64,000 nt of DNA, from NCBI RefSeq assembly GCF_007754155.1, contig NZ_CP037423.1, positions 5,610,865-5,674,864 on the forward strand, in the 5' to 3' direction. A program made the translations under genes and the position numbers. The stretch's first letter is position 1. Each line of letters starts with the position of its first letter. Below, in pieces: positions 28,225 to 37,551 of the stretch. Source of the stretch: Stieleria neptunia. Its GTDB lineage: Bacteria; Planctomycetota; Planctomycetia; Pirellulales; Pirellulaceae. The notes below the pieces were generated by a model. That model had not been told where the DNA came from and did no database searches. It saw nothing but the letters and a program-made list of their open reading frames with translations.

Positions 28225-30861
28225 TCAACCATTCGCCGTAGCGCCCGGACTGGCTGGGCTCGACAGGCGGCTGGCAAGCGAATTGAAATTGAACGAGACA
28301 TTCGCAACCTGGTGCAGTCCGAGTCCCCACAAGACTGCGATCAAGTAGTCGCCGTTGGTACCCCAATCAAGGTCATCGACCCAGAGCAGCTTGATCCCCA
28401 GAATAACGGCCACCACACCCGAAAGCACAAAGATCCAGATGTCATTCCACAATCGTTGCGTGCGTAACGCATCAATGTCCGACAAGTGAATGTTGCTCGT
28501 GTCTGTTGCCCCGGGGAAGCCGACGGCGGTGAGCACGGCGAGGAGGCGGTTTCCTGCGACGCCCTCGGCGATCACGCCGGCCTCCATGTTGGCATTCAAT
28601 GTTCTCGGGGCATGCGCGCGATGTCCAAGCCTGTCGATTTGTTGCTCGAAGCCTAGCAGGGATTCAGGACTGATGTTGTCCTCCGTTCCAAGCTGTTGCA
28701 ATTTGGCGGCAAAGCCTTCCAGCTCCGCCAACCGGCTTTTCAGTTCATCCAGATCTGTCGGAGGCGGTTCCTGATCGGGCCGGGTTTTCTCTCGCAGCGT
28801 CGCAATCGCCGCACGCAGGCTTTCCGACCAGTAGTTCGTTCGAACCCGCCACACGAGTCGCAGCGCGTCGTTCGGATCGTCGCGTGCGAGCAGCGGTCGC
28901 TGATCGAGTGGAACGATGAGCCGATCGCCAGTCTCGCTCCATCGATTGCCGTCGATCTCCGGTGCGAGCACGCGGGGCGGACGGCGAACCAATTCGCGCA
29001 CGTCCAGGATCAATGACGATGCATAACCGGTCCTGGCCCGATCGTACAGTTCCTGCGCAGACGAAGTGTCTTCGGCGACCGTTTTCTCCGCGAGCCGGAC
29101 ATCCTGGCTCACCCGTCGCAGTCGTTCGCTCGATTCGTCCGATAACGTTTGAAGTTCCCGATAGCGGGTGATTTGAGACGACAGCTCAGCAATCGCTTGC
29201 TGCAGAATCTCGCGATGTTTCGTCACCGTTTCCCTCTCCAACGCGTCGACCAATGCCTCGTTGGAGTCCAATTCCTGTGCACTCGAGTTGTCATCGCGAA
29301 GACACTGCTTGATCTGATCTGCCGTGTCCAGCAAACTGGGTTGCGTCGGTCGAATCGCCCGCGCGGACTGCGCCGCGGCGGCCCAGCGCGGAGTCAAGCG
29401 AATTTTGCGGTCAAGCTCATTGATCTTATCGGCGTAGCTCTTGCCACGGTTCGCTTGGCTATCGGCAAGGACAATTCGAATCCGTGATCGCAGTTCCTCA
29501 AGAATGGATCGGCCTTCGCGGCTCAACTCGGGCGAAAGAGAAAGTCGTTCCGCATTGCTGTCGAGTCGCAACAACTGCTCCTGTTGTTCCAGATTGAGTG
29601 CCCACGAGCCCAATACCTTGAGGACTTGCGAGATCACGATCCCCGCCACGATGAAGACGATCACGATGGCGATGTGCTTCCGCGCGATGATCGAAACGTT
29701 CGCCGTGACGGTTTGGCCGTCCGGCAAACTCAGTTGCAGTCTACCAACATGCTCCCCAGCGGCAGTCAGTCCCGAGATGACCAACCACAATGACTTGGAC
29801 TCGCCGGGCGACAGCGCGAGATGGGTCTTTGATGTGCCGGCATCGTCCGTCCAAAACACTTCGCCGAAGGTGGACTGATAGGTTTTTTGACCCGTGACGA
29901 CCTGATGCAATGAAACCAGCTCCGGCAGTGCCGTCGACTTCGCAGGCAGTCCGTTCAATTCGTGAAGGGTGACACGAACACGCGTTTCGGGACCGTATAA
30001 GGCGAGGTCCGTGCGCACCGCTTCGGGCGACAGCATCTCGTACGGCAACGGCTTCTTCTTGCGAGTGATTGCGAAGGGGACCTCCAAAGTGTGAGTGTCG
30101 TACGAAATGATCAACGTCAACTTGTAGATTCCGATTTTCGGAAGTTCCGTTGTCACGCGGACGTCGACAAGCTGATGACCGGCTAACGGGATGGGCATCG
30201 CTGTCTGTGGCATCGTTGTCTGTGGCATCCATTCCACCGTCGCATCACGCTGCTCGCCGTCGGGGCCAGTCACGCGCGTCGATTTGACGATTAATTCTCG
30301 AATCGGCGTGTTATTTCGTGACTGAATGGAGAGGACATGCTGAAACGAAGGGGCCTCAGCTGTGACCTGCAGTTCCGCGCCATCGGCTAAACCAATCACC
30401 TTCAACTCAGGCGCAACGTTGTACTCGAAGGTGAGAGTCCCGATACTGAACTGTTCTTCGCCTTGTTCGACGAGCACGTAACCGGTGGTTGTTCCGAGCT
30501 CCAGCGATGTCGTTTTCAGTTCGACGGGGATCGCCTGACCCGCACCGAGGGAGAGGCTTCCGTCATCGAGTCGTTTGGTCTCGCTCGACAATTGCAAGAC
30601 GGTCGAACCGTGCGGCTTCCCCGTCTCGTGCAGGCGGGCCGACAGTTGCAAATTCTTCGCTTCCTCGTCGCCCGCGTTCCGCACAAAAAACATGGACGTC
30701 ATGTCGGACGAGTCGAGCTGGTAATTCAGGTCCGTCGCATCGCCCCGAGGCTCGGCCGCAATCACCAGCTTCGGTGGTTCTGCGCCACAGGCTATCGACG
30801 CGCAACCCATGAATAGGGATAGAGCAGCGATCCGTTTGCTGACATGGAGAGGAACGATCAT
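28225..30861 (-). CDS. Membrane protein with exported beta-rich domains, one central helix and a long cytoplasmic helical part
   Basis: This 878-residue protein is not of a family I recognise. A signal peptide (about 1-27, ending SIACGAE) is followed by about 360 residues of beta-rich, Ig/NEW3-like character. A single membrane helix lies near 395-413 (HIAIVIVFIVAGIVI). Then about 390 residues of charged helical, coiled-coil-like sequence follow (SILEELRSRIRIVLADSQ; VTKHREILQQAIAELSSQI). Two further hydrophobic segments lie near 809-828 and 839-853. The gene lies 42 bases after the protease-like gene on the same strand, so they are probably co-transcribed. The layout suggests a sensor or scaffold that spans the membrane; this is inference. 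Confidence 0.75.
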   Translation of the reverse strand: MIVPLHVSKRIAALSLFMGCASIACGAEPPKLVIAAEPRGDATDLNYQLDSSDMTSMFFVRNAGDEEAKNLQLSARLHETGKPHGSTVLQLSSETKRLDDGSLSLGAGQAIPVELKTTSLELGTTTGYVLVEQGEEQFSIGTLTFEYNVAPELKVIGLADGAELQVTAEAPSFQHVLSIQSRNNTPIRELIVKSTRVTGPDGEQRDATVEWMPQTTMPQTAMPIPLAGHQLVDVRVTTELPKIGIYKLTLIISYDTHTLEVPFAITRKKKPLPYEMLSPEAVRTDLALYGPETRVRVTLHELNGLPAKSTALPELVSLHQVVTGQKTYQSTFGEVFWTDDAGTSKTHLALSPGESKSLWLVISGLTAAGEHVGRLQLSLPDGQTVTANVSIIARKHIAIVIVFIVAGIVISQVLKVLGSWALNLEQQEQLLRLDSNAERLSLSPELSREGRSILEELRSRIRIVLADSQANRGKSYADKINELDRKIRLTPRWAAAAQSARAIRPTQPSLLDTADQIKQCLRDDNSSAQELDSNEALVDALERETVTKHREILQQAIAELSSQITRYRELQTLSDESSERLRRVSQDVRLAEKTVAEDTSSAQELYDRARTGYASSLILDVRELVRRPPRVLAPEIDGNRWSETGDRLIVPLDQRPLLARDDPNDALRLVWRVRTNYWSESLRAAIATLREKTRPDQEPPPTDLDELKSRLAELEGFAAKLQQLGTEDNISPESLLGFEQQIDRLGHRAHAPRTLNANMEAGVIAEGVAGNRLLAVLTAVGFPGATDTSNIHLSDIDALRTQRLWNDIWIFVLSGVVAVILGIKLLWVDDLDWGTNGDYLIAVLWGLGLHQVANVSFNFNSLASRLSSPASPGATANG

Positions 30862-30903
30862 TTGATTGGCCCCTGGAATCGCGCCAGTGAATCGAATTCA
30901 AAC

Positions 30904-31980
30904 TCAATACAGCTCGTAGTCGGCACCGGAGACGTTGTTCAGTTTATCGATGACGCTTTCTATGAAACAGCAGAACGCGCGGTCGGTGGCGGAGGTATCG
31001 ATTGCAAAGAGAAGACCGCACAGCTCGCTGCTGTTCGAAGTCACGTTTCGCAGAACCCACGACCCGGAATCGCCCCGCACGGCGAGCGGAATCGTGGAAG
31101 TCGTATAGATCTCAAAAAAATCTCCAAAGTTATAGGTGTTGTTGTCGATCGAGATTTTTTGCCGGCTGATGAACCGCAGGATGTTGGCGTGTTTTCGGTC
31201 GCTCTCTTTCCCGACAAACTCGACGTCATCGCCCAACGACATGCTCGCGGTCGATGACGTACTTGTCGGCGCCGTGGTCAGTCGAATCGAACCTGCCGTG
31301 ACTGGAACCGTCGCATCGACCTTCGCCAAACACGCATCCACTTCGTTGTAGGGCGCGCCGTGGGTATATGTTTGTGTGATGGTCAGTGGAACCTGATGAC
31401 TGACTGTGCCAATGGATTCTGAAGGCGCCGAGCCGCCATGATTTTTCGATCGCTGCAGAATGTCGGTCGAAGACGAATCGACGAGAACGTGTTGGCAACT
31501 CAGCAGCTCAGGATCGGACGTCCCGCGCTGCTTGACAAAGCCACCAAGTGTGCCGCCGTCGCCGCGGCCGGCATTTCCCACACAAATGCCGCCAATGAGG
31601 GGCCGGTGCTTGCCGTGACCCGACGCGGCGATGAACGGGCCCCGCAACTCAATCAGAACTTCGTGAATCTGTCCGATTGTCAGCGGGATGTTGCGTGTCT
31701 TGCGATAGGTGTCCGGATCCACACCGCTATAGATGATCACCCTGACAGGAGACATGACGTTCGCAAAATTCCGTTGCCGACAATGTTCCGGCCAGCCAGC
31801 GGGAACCAACTCGGCGTCGAGCGCGTCGTTGAGTTCTCTCAATGGCTGTTGGCTCCGGAGCAGGGCAACGTAGACGGGATCGACGTCGAGAGCGAATCCG
31901 TGCAGAAATTCATCCTGGTAGTAAGTATCCACCAGATCAACGAACTCGCGACTTCGGGACACATCGATTAAAGGCTGCAC
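30904..31980 (-). CDS. Trypsin-like serine protease without signal peptide, plus unknown N-terminal domain
   Basis: A GTG at 31980 with TAGGAG just upstream gives 358 residues. The C-terminal ~220 residues have the chymotrypsin-fold triad in the right order: His164 (LLSCQHVL), Asp215 (NEVDACLAKV) and Ser305 (VRGDSGSWVL). A glycine-rich strand (GGTLGGFVK) comes before the His, as in peptidases that use 'LSNNHVL'-type motifs. The first ~125 residues form an unrecognised helical/beta domain. No signal peptide or membrane helix is seen, so the protease is probably cytoplasmic. The next gene downstream encodes the large membrane protein, which may be its partner or substrate. Confidence 0.8.
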   Translation of the reverse strand: MQPLIDVSRSREFVDLVDTYYQDEFLHGFALDVDPVYVALLRSQQPLRELNDALDAELVPAGWPEHCRQRNFANVMSPVRVIIYSGVDPDTYRKTRNIPLTIGQIHEVLIELRGPFIAASGHGKHRPLIGGICVGNAGRGDGGTLGGFVKQRGTSDPELLSCQHVLVDSSSTDILQRSKNHGGSAPSESIGTVSHQVPLTITQTYTHGAPYNEVDACLAKVDATVPVTAGSIRLTTAPTSTSSTASMSLGDDVEFVGKESDRKHANILRFISRQKISIDNNTYNFGDFFEIYTTSTIPLAVRGDSGSWVLRNVTSNSSELCGLLFAIDTSATDRAFCCFIESVIDKLNNVSGADYELY

Positions 31981-32835
31981 AATAGCTCCTACCGAAGAGA
32001 GGTACCTACACTGCTGCGATGTTCCACTGCGACACGATGCCTGGAGGGGGCATCGGCCACTCCACTGTAGCGGACGTCGAGCGGGGGTGAAACCCCCTTG
32101 ACGAACCCTTTGTCGATTGGTGCTCGCCCGTCGTGTAGCCCCGCATCGGATCCTTCGTGAGCCGTGGGCCAGCCGGTCAACTGAGGCCTGACGGCTAGCG
32201 ACTCCCCCAAAACAAACGCGTTGCGATTAAATCATCAAGCCGGTCGGGCACCGGGCAACATCACACCCGCAGCCCGCCCGCTGACGCGTCGGGGCTCACC
32301 AAGACATCAAAGGCGTCACAGCAAGGATGCTTGTTTGGAAGCGTTTGCCGAACGACAGCATTCATTGCTTAATATTCATTGCTCAGTATTCATTGCTCAA
32401 TGCCCGACGACAGACGTATCAGCAGATTGGCAAAACAATGGGGGCAAAACAATTTTAGGCTGTGATCGTTTTGCCCCCATCGTCTTGCCCCCATCGTTCG
32501 TTGTCCAGTCGAGCAACAATGACTGACAACTGAGGTCGCGGCGGTTATATCGACTTCTCGCAGTTGGCGATTTCGCGAAGTCGTTTCACTCGTTTTCACC
32601 GACGCGTTGAATCACCGGCGGCCGACGCCGGAGCGCGCCCAGCGCATCGTGTCACACGTTTTTCGCCGAAATCCCAGTGGGTTGTCGCGAAGGCCGAAGG
32701 TTTGACCAATGGCCGCGGTCAAGCAATTGCTGCACGAGCAGCCGGCCCGTCGCTCCAGTTGCACCAAGCTCGAGAACGGTCATCGTCCCAATCATCTCGT
32801 TATTCCCGAGTTCAGAATTGGTTGTTCGCACGCTG
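31981..32835. other. Repeat-bearing intergenic region upstream of the protease gene
   Basis: About 850 bases with no convincing gene. It holds three tandem 14-bp ATTCATTGCTYARW units (32360-32401). It also holds an inverted repeat of 13-bp arms (ATGGGGGCAAAAC at 32438-32450, GTTTTGCCCCCAT at 32468-32480) that is part of the dispersed GCCCCCAT family. The promoter of the protease operon should lie near 31990-32100 but is not clear. Confidence 0.6.
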
Positions 32836-33309
32836 CTACGCAAGCCCAAGCGTAAGGAGCACGCACGCCAAGATGCACGCCGCGGTGCGGAGATGATTCC
32901 ATCGCGTCCAGAGCCTCAGGTAGCGGGCCCATTCGTCATGGCTCTCCGGCGCGTCGAGAGGCAATTGGTCGAGGGCCTTGTTAAGCGGGATGTTGAAAAC
33001 TGCCGTCACCATGAAACCGCCAGACAGATACACGCAGGCTCCCGCGATCGCCCAGCCGTACGCGGGTGGCCGCTGCCATGCGGAGATGATCGTGACGAGC
33101 ATGCAGGCCAAAGCCGTTCCAAAGAATACGCTCAGAAACACCGGATTCAGGATCGTTCGGTTGATCAGCTGCATCGCTTTCATTCCCTCCGATGCCGGCA
33201 TTTGCGTCAAGGCCTCCATCACCGAGACGGAGAAGACAAAGAACAGCCCGGCCATCAGCCCGCTGCCCGCCACCGCAATCACCATGATTGTCGTCAAGAT
33301 TGCTGTCAT
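32836..33309 (-). CDS. Four-helix membrane protein, DUF1772 (anthrone oxygenase-like)
   Basis: The 157-residue protein has four membrane helices (MTAILTTIMVIAVAGSGLMAG; FLSVFFGTALACMLV; WAIAGACVYLSGGFMVTAVF; RTAACILACVLLTLG). It also has the conserved block VTAVFNIPLNKAL...W..Y...WTRWNHLRT, which is the DUF1772 signature. Related eukaryotic proteins are called anthrone oxygenases, but the bacterial role is unknown. It lies just downstream of an isochorismatase-like relic on the same strand. Confidence 0.82.
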   Translation of the reverse strand: MTAILTTIMVIAVAGSGLMAGLFFVFSVSVMEALTQMPASEGMKAMQLINRTILNPVFLSVFFGTALACMLVTIISAWQRPPAYGWAIAGACVYLSGGFMVTAVFNIPLNKALDQLPLDAPESHDEWARYLRLWTRWNHLRTAACILACVLLTLGLA

Positions 33310-33397
33310 CGCTGAGCTTTGGCTCTCTGGATTCAGATGTCAGGGTGTTGGATTCCTTGGAACAACGTAACACACGCGTCGCCGTTTGCTTCGCGTC

Positions 33398-33598
33398 TTT
33401 TCGGTCGGACATCATGATGCGATGCATGAGCGACTCTAATGCACCCTCGAACTTCCACTGGTGATCGTGTGGGTAGTCATAGTGCAGGGAAACGAAGACC
33501 GGCACGTTCAAATCGCGGGCGGTCTCGATCAGTGCGTGAATGTTGTCGACTGTTCCGTTTTCAGTCACGCTCTCTTGCCCCGGATCTTCTTGCACCAC
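33398..33598 (-). pseudogene. Fragment of an isochorismatase-family hydrolase gene
   Basis: The minus strand encodes ENGTVDNIHALIETARDL, then VPVFVSLHYDYPHDHQWKFE, then GALESLMHRIMMSDRK. This is the segment between the second helix and the substrate loop of isochorismatase-like cysteine hydrolases (pattern NI..L...A...VPVF.S.HY.YP.DH.WKF.G). The catalytic Asp region upstream and the Lys and Cys regions downstream are absent: after about residue 67 the similarity stops and the frame runs into the DUF1772 gene region. It is therefore a relic of a deleted gene. Confidence 0.65.
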
Positions 33599-33839
33599 TT
33601 GCCGCTGGCCGTGGGCGGTAGAGCGAAATCCGGATACGGTTTTTCTGGTTTCGAAGGCTTTCGTTTCCTACAACCATTTGCTACAACTTCCTTCGTCATC
33701 ACCGAGCTGCCCAAAAGCGAGGAGGTGACGGCCGAAAATGGCGGAAATGCGTCATTCAGGCCGTTTTTCATGTGTTTTGCGTGTTAAAATAGGCTAACAG
33801 CTGTTGTCCGGTTGTCGCAGGCACTTGAAAAACGCTTAA

Positions 33840-33912
33840 GCCCTTGTAGCTCAGTTGGTAGAGCAACGGACTCTTAATCCGTGGGTCGTAGGTTCGAGCC
33901 CTACCGGGGGTA
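33840..33912 (+). tRNA. tRNA-Lys (anticodon CTT)
   Basis: A full cloverleaf is visible: acceptor strands GCCCTTG and CGGGGGT (with G-U pairs), D-arm with AGTTGGTAGA, anticodon stem-loop ACGGA-CTCTTAA-TCCGT, T-arm GTAGG-TTCGAGC-CCTAC. The anticodon CTT reads AAG (Lys). A strong intrinsic terminator follows at 33944-33971. Confidence 0.95.
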
Positions 33913-33943
33913 CTGCGGAAAAAACGCCGCGCACTTGCACGTT

Positions 33944-33971
33944 GCCGGGTCAATGCGACCCGGCTTTTTTT
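33944..33971 (+). terminator. Intrinsic terminator after tRNA-Lys
   Basis: GCCGGGTC (33944-33951), loop AATGC, GACCCGGC (33957-33964), then seven T. An 8-bp GC-rich stem with a U-tract is a textbook rho-independent terminator and ends the tRNA-Lys transcript. Confidence 0.92.
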
Positions 33972-34148
33972 GTGCGACGATCGCAACGCACGGCGAAACA
34001 TCATGCGATCGCCCATTGTGCCGACGAACCCGCCAACCGCCTCCGCCGCACCGGCTCAACTCATTCGGTTCTGGTGCATTCGGAAGACGACGCAGGGCGA
34101 GTGACAGGAGAGGGATTCGGAGCCAGGGCTAGTCTCAGAGGAACGGTT

Positions 34149-35321
34149 ATGACGGCAGACAATCACGGCCCGCCGCTGATTCGCAAGTTGACAATCAAAG
34201 GCTTCAAGTCCATCGCCCTGCTGATTGGATTTAAGTTTGAATCGCTCAATGTTGTGATTGGGGCAAATGGGGCGGGCAAAAGCAATCTTATCGGCTTCTT
34301 AAGAATGCTATCAGAAATGAGCAACCGACGGCTCCAAGGATTTGTCGTCAAGCATGGCCCGGTAGACGGTTTTTTCTTCGGAGGGCCTTCGGAAACCAAA
34401 GTGATCGAGGCGGTGATCGAATCAACCTCCCTGCGCTACCGGTTTCGTCTAGAGACGACGAGCGATGAAAAATTGATTGTTCGCTCAGAGTACGTCGCTC
34501 CTGTTTCCTCCGTTGCGAGCAACAAGATCTCGGAGTGGACTTACGAATCCTTGATCGGCGAACCGGCCAATTGGCATGATGCTGCCAAGTCGAGTTTGTC
34601 AGACGCGTTGGCGAGCGATGTGATCGCGTTGACGAGAATTCGCGTCTATCACTTTCACGACACAAGTCACACTGCCGGGATGCGGCGCAAGTCGGGGATT
34701 GCGCAAAACGAAGAGCTCCAGTACGACGCTGGCAATCTTGCTGCATTCCTGTATTTTCTTCGGACTGAACATTCACACGTGTTCGAATTAATCGTATCAA
34801 CCGTGCGTCGAATCGCTCCTTATCTGGATACGATCCAGTTCAACCATTTTCTTCACGGGGGTGGTGGTGATGAAGGTCAAATCCAATTGATTTGGAAGCA
34901 GCATGGTAGTTCTTATCGTTTTACTGCGGGACACTTGTCCGATGGAACGATTCGCTTTCTTTGTTTGGCCACGGCGCTGTTGCAGCCCAGTCCGCCATCG
35001 GTGATTGTTCTCGACGAGCCAGAGTTAGGATTGCACCCAGAAGCGATTTCGTTGCTCGGTGGCCTTATTCGCTCAGCATCCAAACGAATGCAGGTGATCG
35101 TCGCCACGCAGTCGCCCACAATGCTTTCGCAGTTCGATGCCGAAGACGTGATTACGATTGACCATGAGCAAGGCTGCTCGCGGTTTCGCCGATTAGACGT
35201 TGCTCAACTTGAGCAGTGGTTGCAAGAATACACGTTGGGGGAAGCATGGCAAAAGGGGCTGGTCAATGCGGAGATCCAATCCCCTCCCGCGCCTGTCGGT
35301 CAGCAGAGTGAGGGCAATTGA
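34149..35321 (+). CDS. AAA/ABC-type ATPase of the OLD/RecF-like class, likely defence component
   Basis: The ATG at 34149 gives 390 residues. The N-terminus has LTIKGFKSIALLIGFKFE and Walker A (VVIGANGAGKSNLIGF). The C-terminal part has the signature-like LSDGTIRFLCLATALL, Walker B with the switch acid (VIVLDEPELGLHPEAI) and the H-loop-like VATQSPTML. This is the AAA_21-type SMC-like ATPase found in many anti-phage systems. Its stop codon overlaps the start of a DUF4276 gene by one base, so the two proteins are made together. The module lies about 240 bases after tRNA-Lys, a usual insertion site of islands. A role in phage defence is inferred from this pairing. Confidence 0.88.
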   Translation: MTADNHGPPLIRKLTIKGFKSIALLIGFKFESLNVVIGANGAGKSNLIGFLRMLSEMSNRRLQGFVVKHGPVDGFFFGGPSETKVIEAVIESTSLRYRFRLETTSDEKLIVRSEYVAPVSSVASNKISEWTYESLIGEPANWHDAAKSSLSDALASDVIALTRIRVYHFHDTSHTAGMRRKSGIAQNEELQYDAGNLAAFLYFLRTEHSHVFELIVSTVRRIAPYLDTIQFNHFLHGGGGDEGQIQLIWKQHGSSYRFTAGHLSDGTIRFLCLATALLQPSPPSVIVLDEPELGLHPEAISLLGGLIRSASKRMQVIVATQSPTMLSQFDAEDVITIDHEQGCSRFRRLDVAQLEQWLQEYTLGEAWQKGLVNAEIQSPPAPVGQQSEGN

Positions 35322-36052
35322 TGGCCGAAGTATTGGTCGTCTGCGAAGGCCAAACCGAGCGGGAGTTTTGTCGAACGGTCATTGCTCCGTATCTGGCCAC
35401 GCGCGGAATTCACTTTGCCGGGACACTTGCAGGAAAGGCATTCAAGAAACGCCCCGGAATCGGTACCTGGCAACTCTACCGCAAGGAAATGCTCCGTCAT
35501 GCGGCAAGGCGGGGAAGACACGTCGGTGTCATGGTTGATTATTACGGAATGCCACTGTCATGGCCTGGTCGCGAAAACGCGCCGGAGCAAGCAATTGACA
35601 ATCGTGGTAGCTATGTAGAAGGAATGTTACGTGAGGATCTGCCGGAACTTTCAGGGAGGTTTCATCCGTGCGTTGCGTTCCATGAATTCGAGTCCTTGTT
35701 GTTCGTCGACCACGCGGCAACCGCGTTGTCATTGTCAATTGCCGAGGGGTGCGAGGATGAGAAAATCGTCGCCAGACGAAATGCTGAACTTGTGAAGATT
35801 AAGGATCGCGTCCTTGGCCATGTCGAACGGATAAACGATTCCTATCAGACAAAGCCATCCAAGCGGATTGAAGATCTCTTCACGGCCTACGATAAATCGT
35901 TCGGTGGGATTCAAGCGGCTCTGGACGCTGGTTTGCCAAAGCTGCGCGCCGGTTGTCCTTGGTTGGATCGGTGGCTGAAATCGCTTGAATCATTGGGGAG
36001 CGAAGACGATGACGGTAATGTTACTATCACGGTGCAATCCGATAACACCTGA
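35321..36052 (+). CDS. DUF4276 (TOPRIM-like) protein paired with the ATPase
   Basis: The ATG at 35321 overlaps the TGA of the ATPase gene by one base. The 243-residue protein begins VLVVCEGQTEREFCRTVIAP (an acidic TOPRIM-like first motif) and has VGVMVDYYGMP and CVAFHEFESLLF. These three blocks define DUF4276 proteins. TOPRIM-like domains next to an OLD/AAA ATPase act as nucleases or nuclease-like effectors in several abortive-infection systems (OLD, PARIS, AbiL-like). The presumed nuclease residues are the Glu in EGQTE and the Asp in VDYYG, but the second acidic pair of classical TOPRIM is not clear. Confidence 0.85.
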   Translation: MAEVLVVCEGQTEREFCRTVIAPYLATRGIHFAGTLAGKAFKKRPGIGTWQLYRKEMLRHAARRGRHVGVMVDYYGMPLSWPGRENAPEQAIDNRGSYVEGMLREDLPELSGRFHPCVAFHEFESLLFVDHAATALSLSIAEGCEDEKIVARRNAELVKIKDRVLGHVERINDSYQTKPSKRIEDLFTAYDKSFGGIQAALDAGLPKLRAGCPWLDRWLKSLESLGSEDDDGNVTITVQSDNT

Positions 36053-36333
36053 CTGTTCTTTTCTCAAATCGAAGCCGCAACATTTGGACCTCTTGTTCGG
36101 AATCGTCTCCGTGCCCGCAGGGTTGATCGCGTCCGCGTTGGGCAAGGCGCGAGAGATCGAAGAATGAGTGGTGTTGACGCCGGCTTCAGTGGTAGATCTG
36201 CCAATGAGTCCATTCGCAAGACGTCGAATGCTGCCTTGCCCATTCCCTTCGTTGACGTTCATGCAGTGAGACTCTTTATATCCCGGAAAGCGGACTGCTT
36301 CGGCTCGCCACCTGAGAGCGCATGGAGCATGCC

Positions 36334-37525
36334 ATGAGTTGGCAAATCCTGGCGCAGGGGCTGGTTGTGTTGAGCTGTCTGGGGATCGGATCCCGGATGG
36401 GCGGAGTCGCCGTGGGACTCTGGGGCGGCATCGGCGTCCTGCTGCTCTCCACCTTCTTTCATCTGACGCCGGGTGGCTTTCCCATCGCGGCGATCACGAT
36501 CATTTTCTCCGTCGTCACGGCTGCCGGTGCGATGCAAGCTGCCGGTGGGATCGACTATCTAGTCGGCATCGCACATCGCATTCTTAGGTCTCGGCCGAAC
36601 GCGATCACGTACCTGGCTCCCTACGTGTCATGGATCTTTACGATCGGTGCCGGCACGGGGAATGTCTATTATTCGCTACTGCCGGTGATTGAAGAGACCT
36701 CTTACAGCAACAAGGTGCGGCCGGAACGACCTCTCGCACTCGCGCCGGAAGCCTCCCAAATGGGGATTACCAGCAGCCCGGTCTCCGCGGCCATGGCCGT
36801 GCTGCTGGGTATGCTGTCCCCGCTGGGATTTGAACTCGGCCATGTCCTCGTGATCGTGCTTCCGTCGACGGTCGTCAGCATCGCGGTGGCAGCGTTGATT
36901 CAAAACCGAGTGGGAAAGGAACTGGACCACGATCCGCTCTTTCTCAGTCGCTTGGAAGCCGGGGAGATTCAAAAACCGGACTATACACCGCCCGAGCTGG
37001 CGCACATCACGAAGCGAGCCAAATGGAGTGTGGCAGTGTTCTTGAGTGGCATCCTTCTGGTCGTCATGCTCGGGTTTGTTGATTCGCTGCGGCCCCAGGT
37101 CTTGATGCCGGATGGCTTGACCCAGCCGATGGCAATGACGCAGTTGATCGCCATTGTGATGATGGTGGCCGGAGTCGTGATCATCGTGATCGGCAAGGTT
37201 CATCCCGGCGAGATTCCCAGGAGCGACGTGTTTCAGTCCGGGATGGTGTCTGCTCTGGCGTTGATGGGGATTGCCTGGATGGCGAATACGTTTATCGGCG
37301 CGCACAAGGAGTTGTTGTCGTCCGTGATGCTGGGGCAAATAGAACAGCATGTCTGGATGCTGCCGGTCGCCTACTATGCGACGGCCGCGTTGACGACCAG
37401 CCAGTCCACCGCCACGCTGATCATTACGCCGGTGGCGCTGGCCATGGGAATCGCACCGGAGTTCATCGTCGCTTCATGGCTGGCGGTGATCGGTATCCAC
37501 TTCTTTCCCGCCAACGGTAGCCAGA
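36334..37525 (+). pseudogene. 5' part of a Dcu-family C4-dicarboxylate transporter gene, interrupted by a mobile element
   Basis: The ATG at 36334 (GGAGC just upstream) opens a multi-pass membrane protein of the anaerobic C4-dicarboxylate (DcuA/DcuB) family. Motifs are GGIDYLVGIAHRILRSRPN, TYLAPYVSWIFTIGAGTGN, RPERPLALAPEASQMGITSS and TTSQSTATLIITPVALAMGI. The family sequence ends at ...FFPANGSQ and the frame then runs into foreign DNA at 37526. The missing C-terminus lies at 41644-41788. Joining the two parts with one copy of CCAGA restores a 443-residue protein, the normal Dcu length. The truncated product would lack the last helix and part of the substrate region, so the gene is probably inactive. 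Confidence 0.92.
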
Positions 37526-37551
37526 TGTTCGGCGACAATTGGTTCTCCGCT

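Noticed and set aside
32981..33397. Continuation of the isochorismatase frame into the DUF1772 gene
   Set aside because: From about 33397 downward the residues no longer fit the family and the other frame encodes a complete DUF1772 protein.
36053..36167. Short frame (ending GLIASALGKAREIEE) after the DUF4276 gene
   Set aside because: It overlaps the DUF4276 gene in another frame and has no start of its own or known family.
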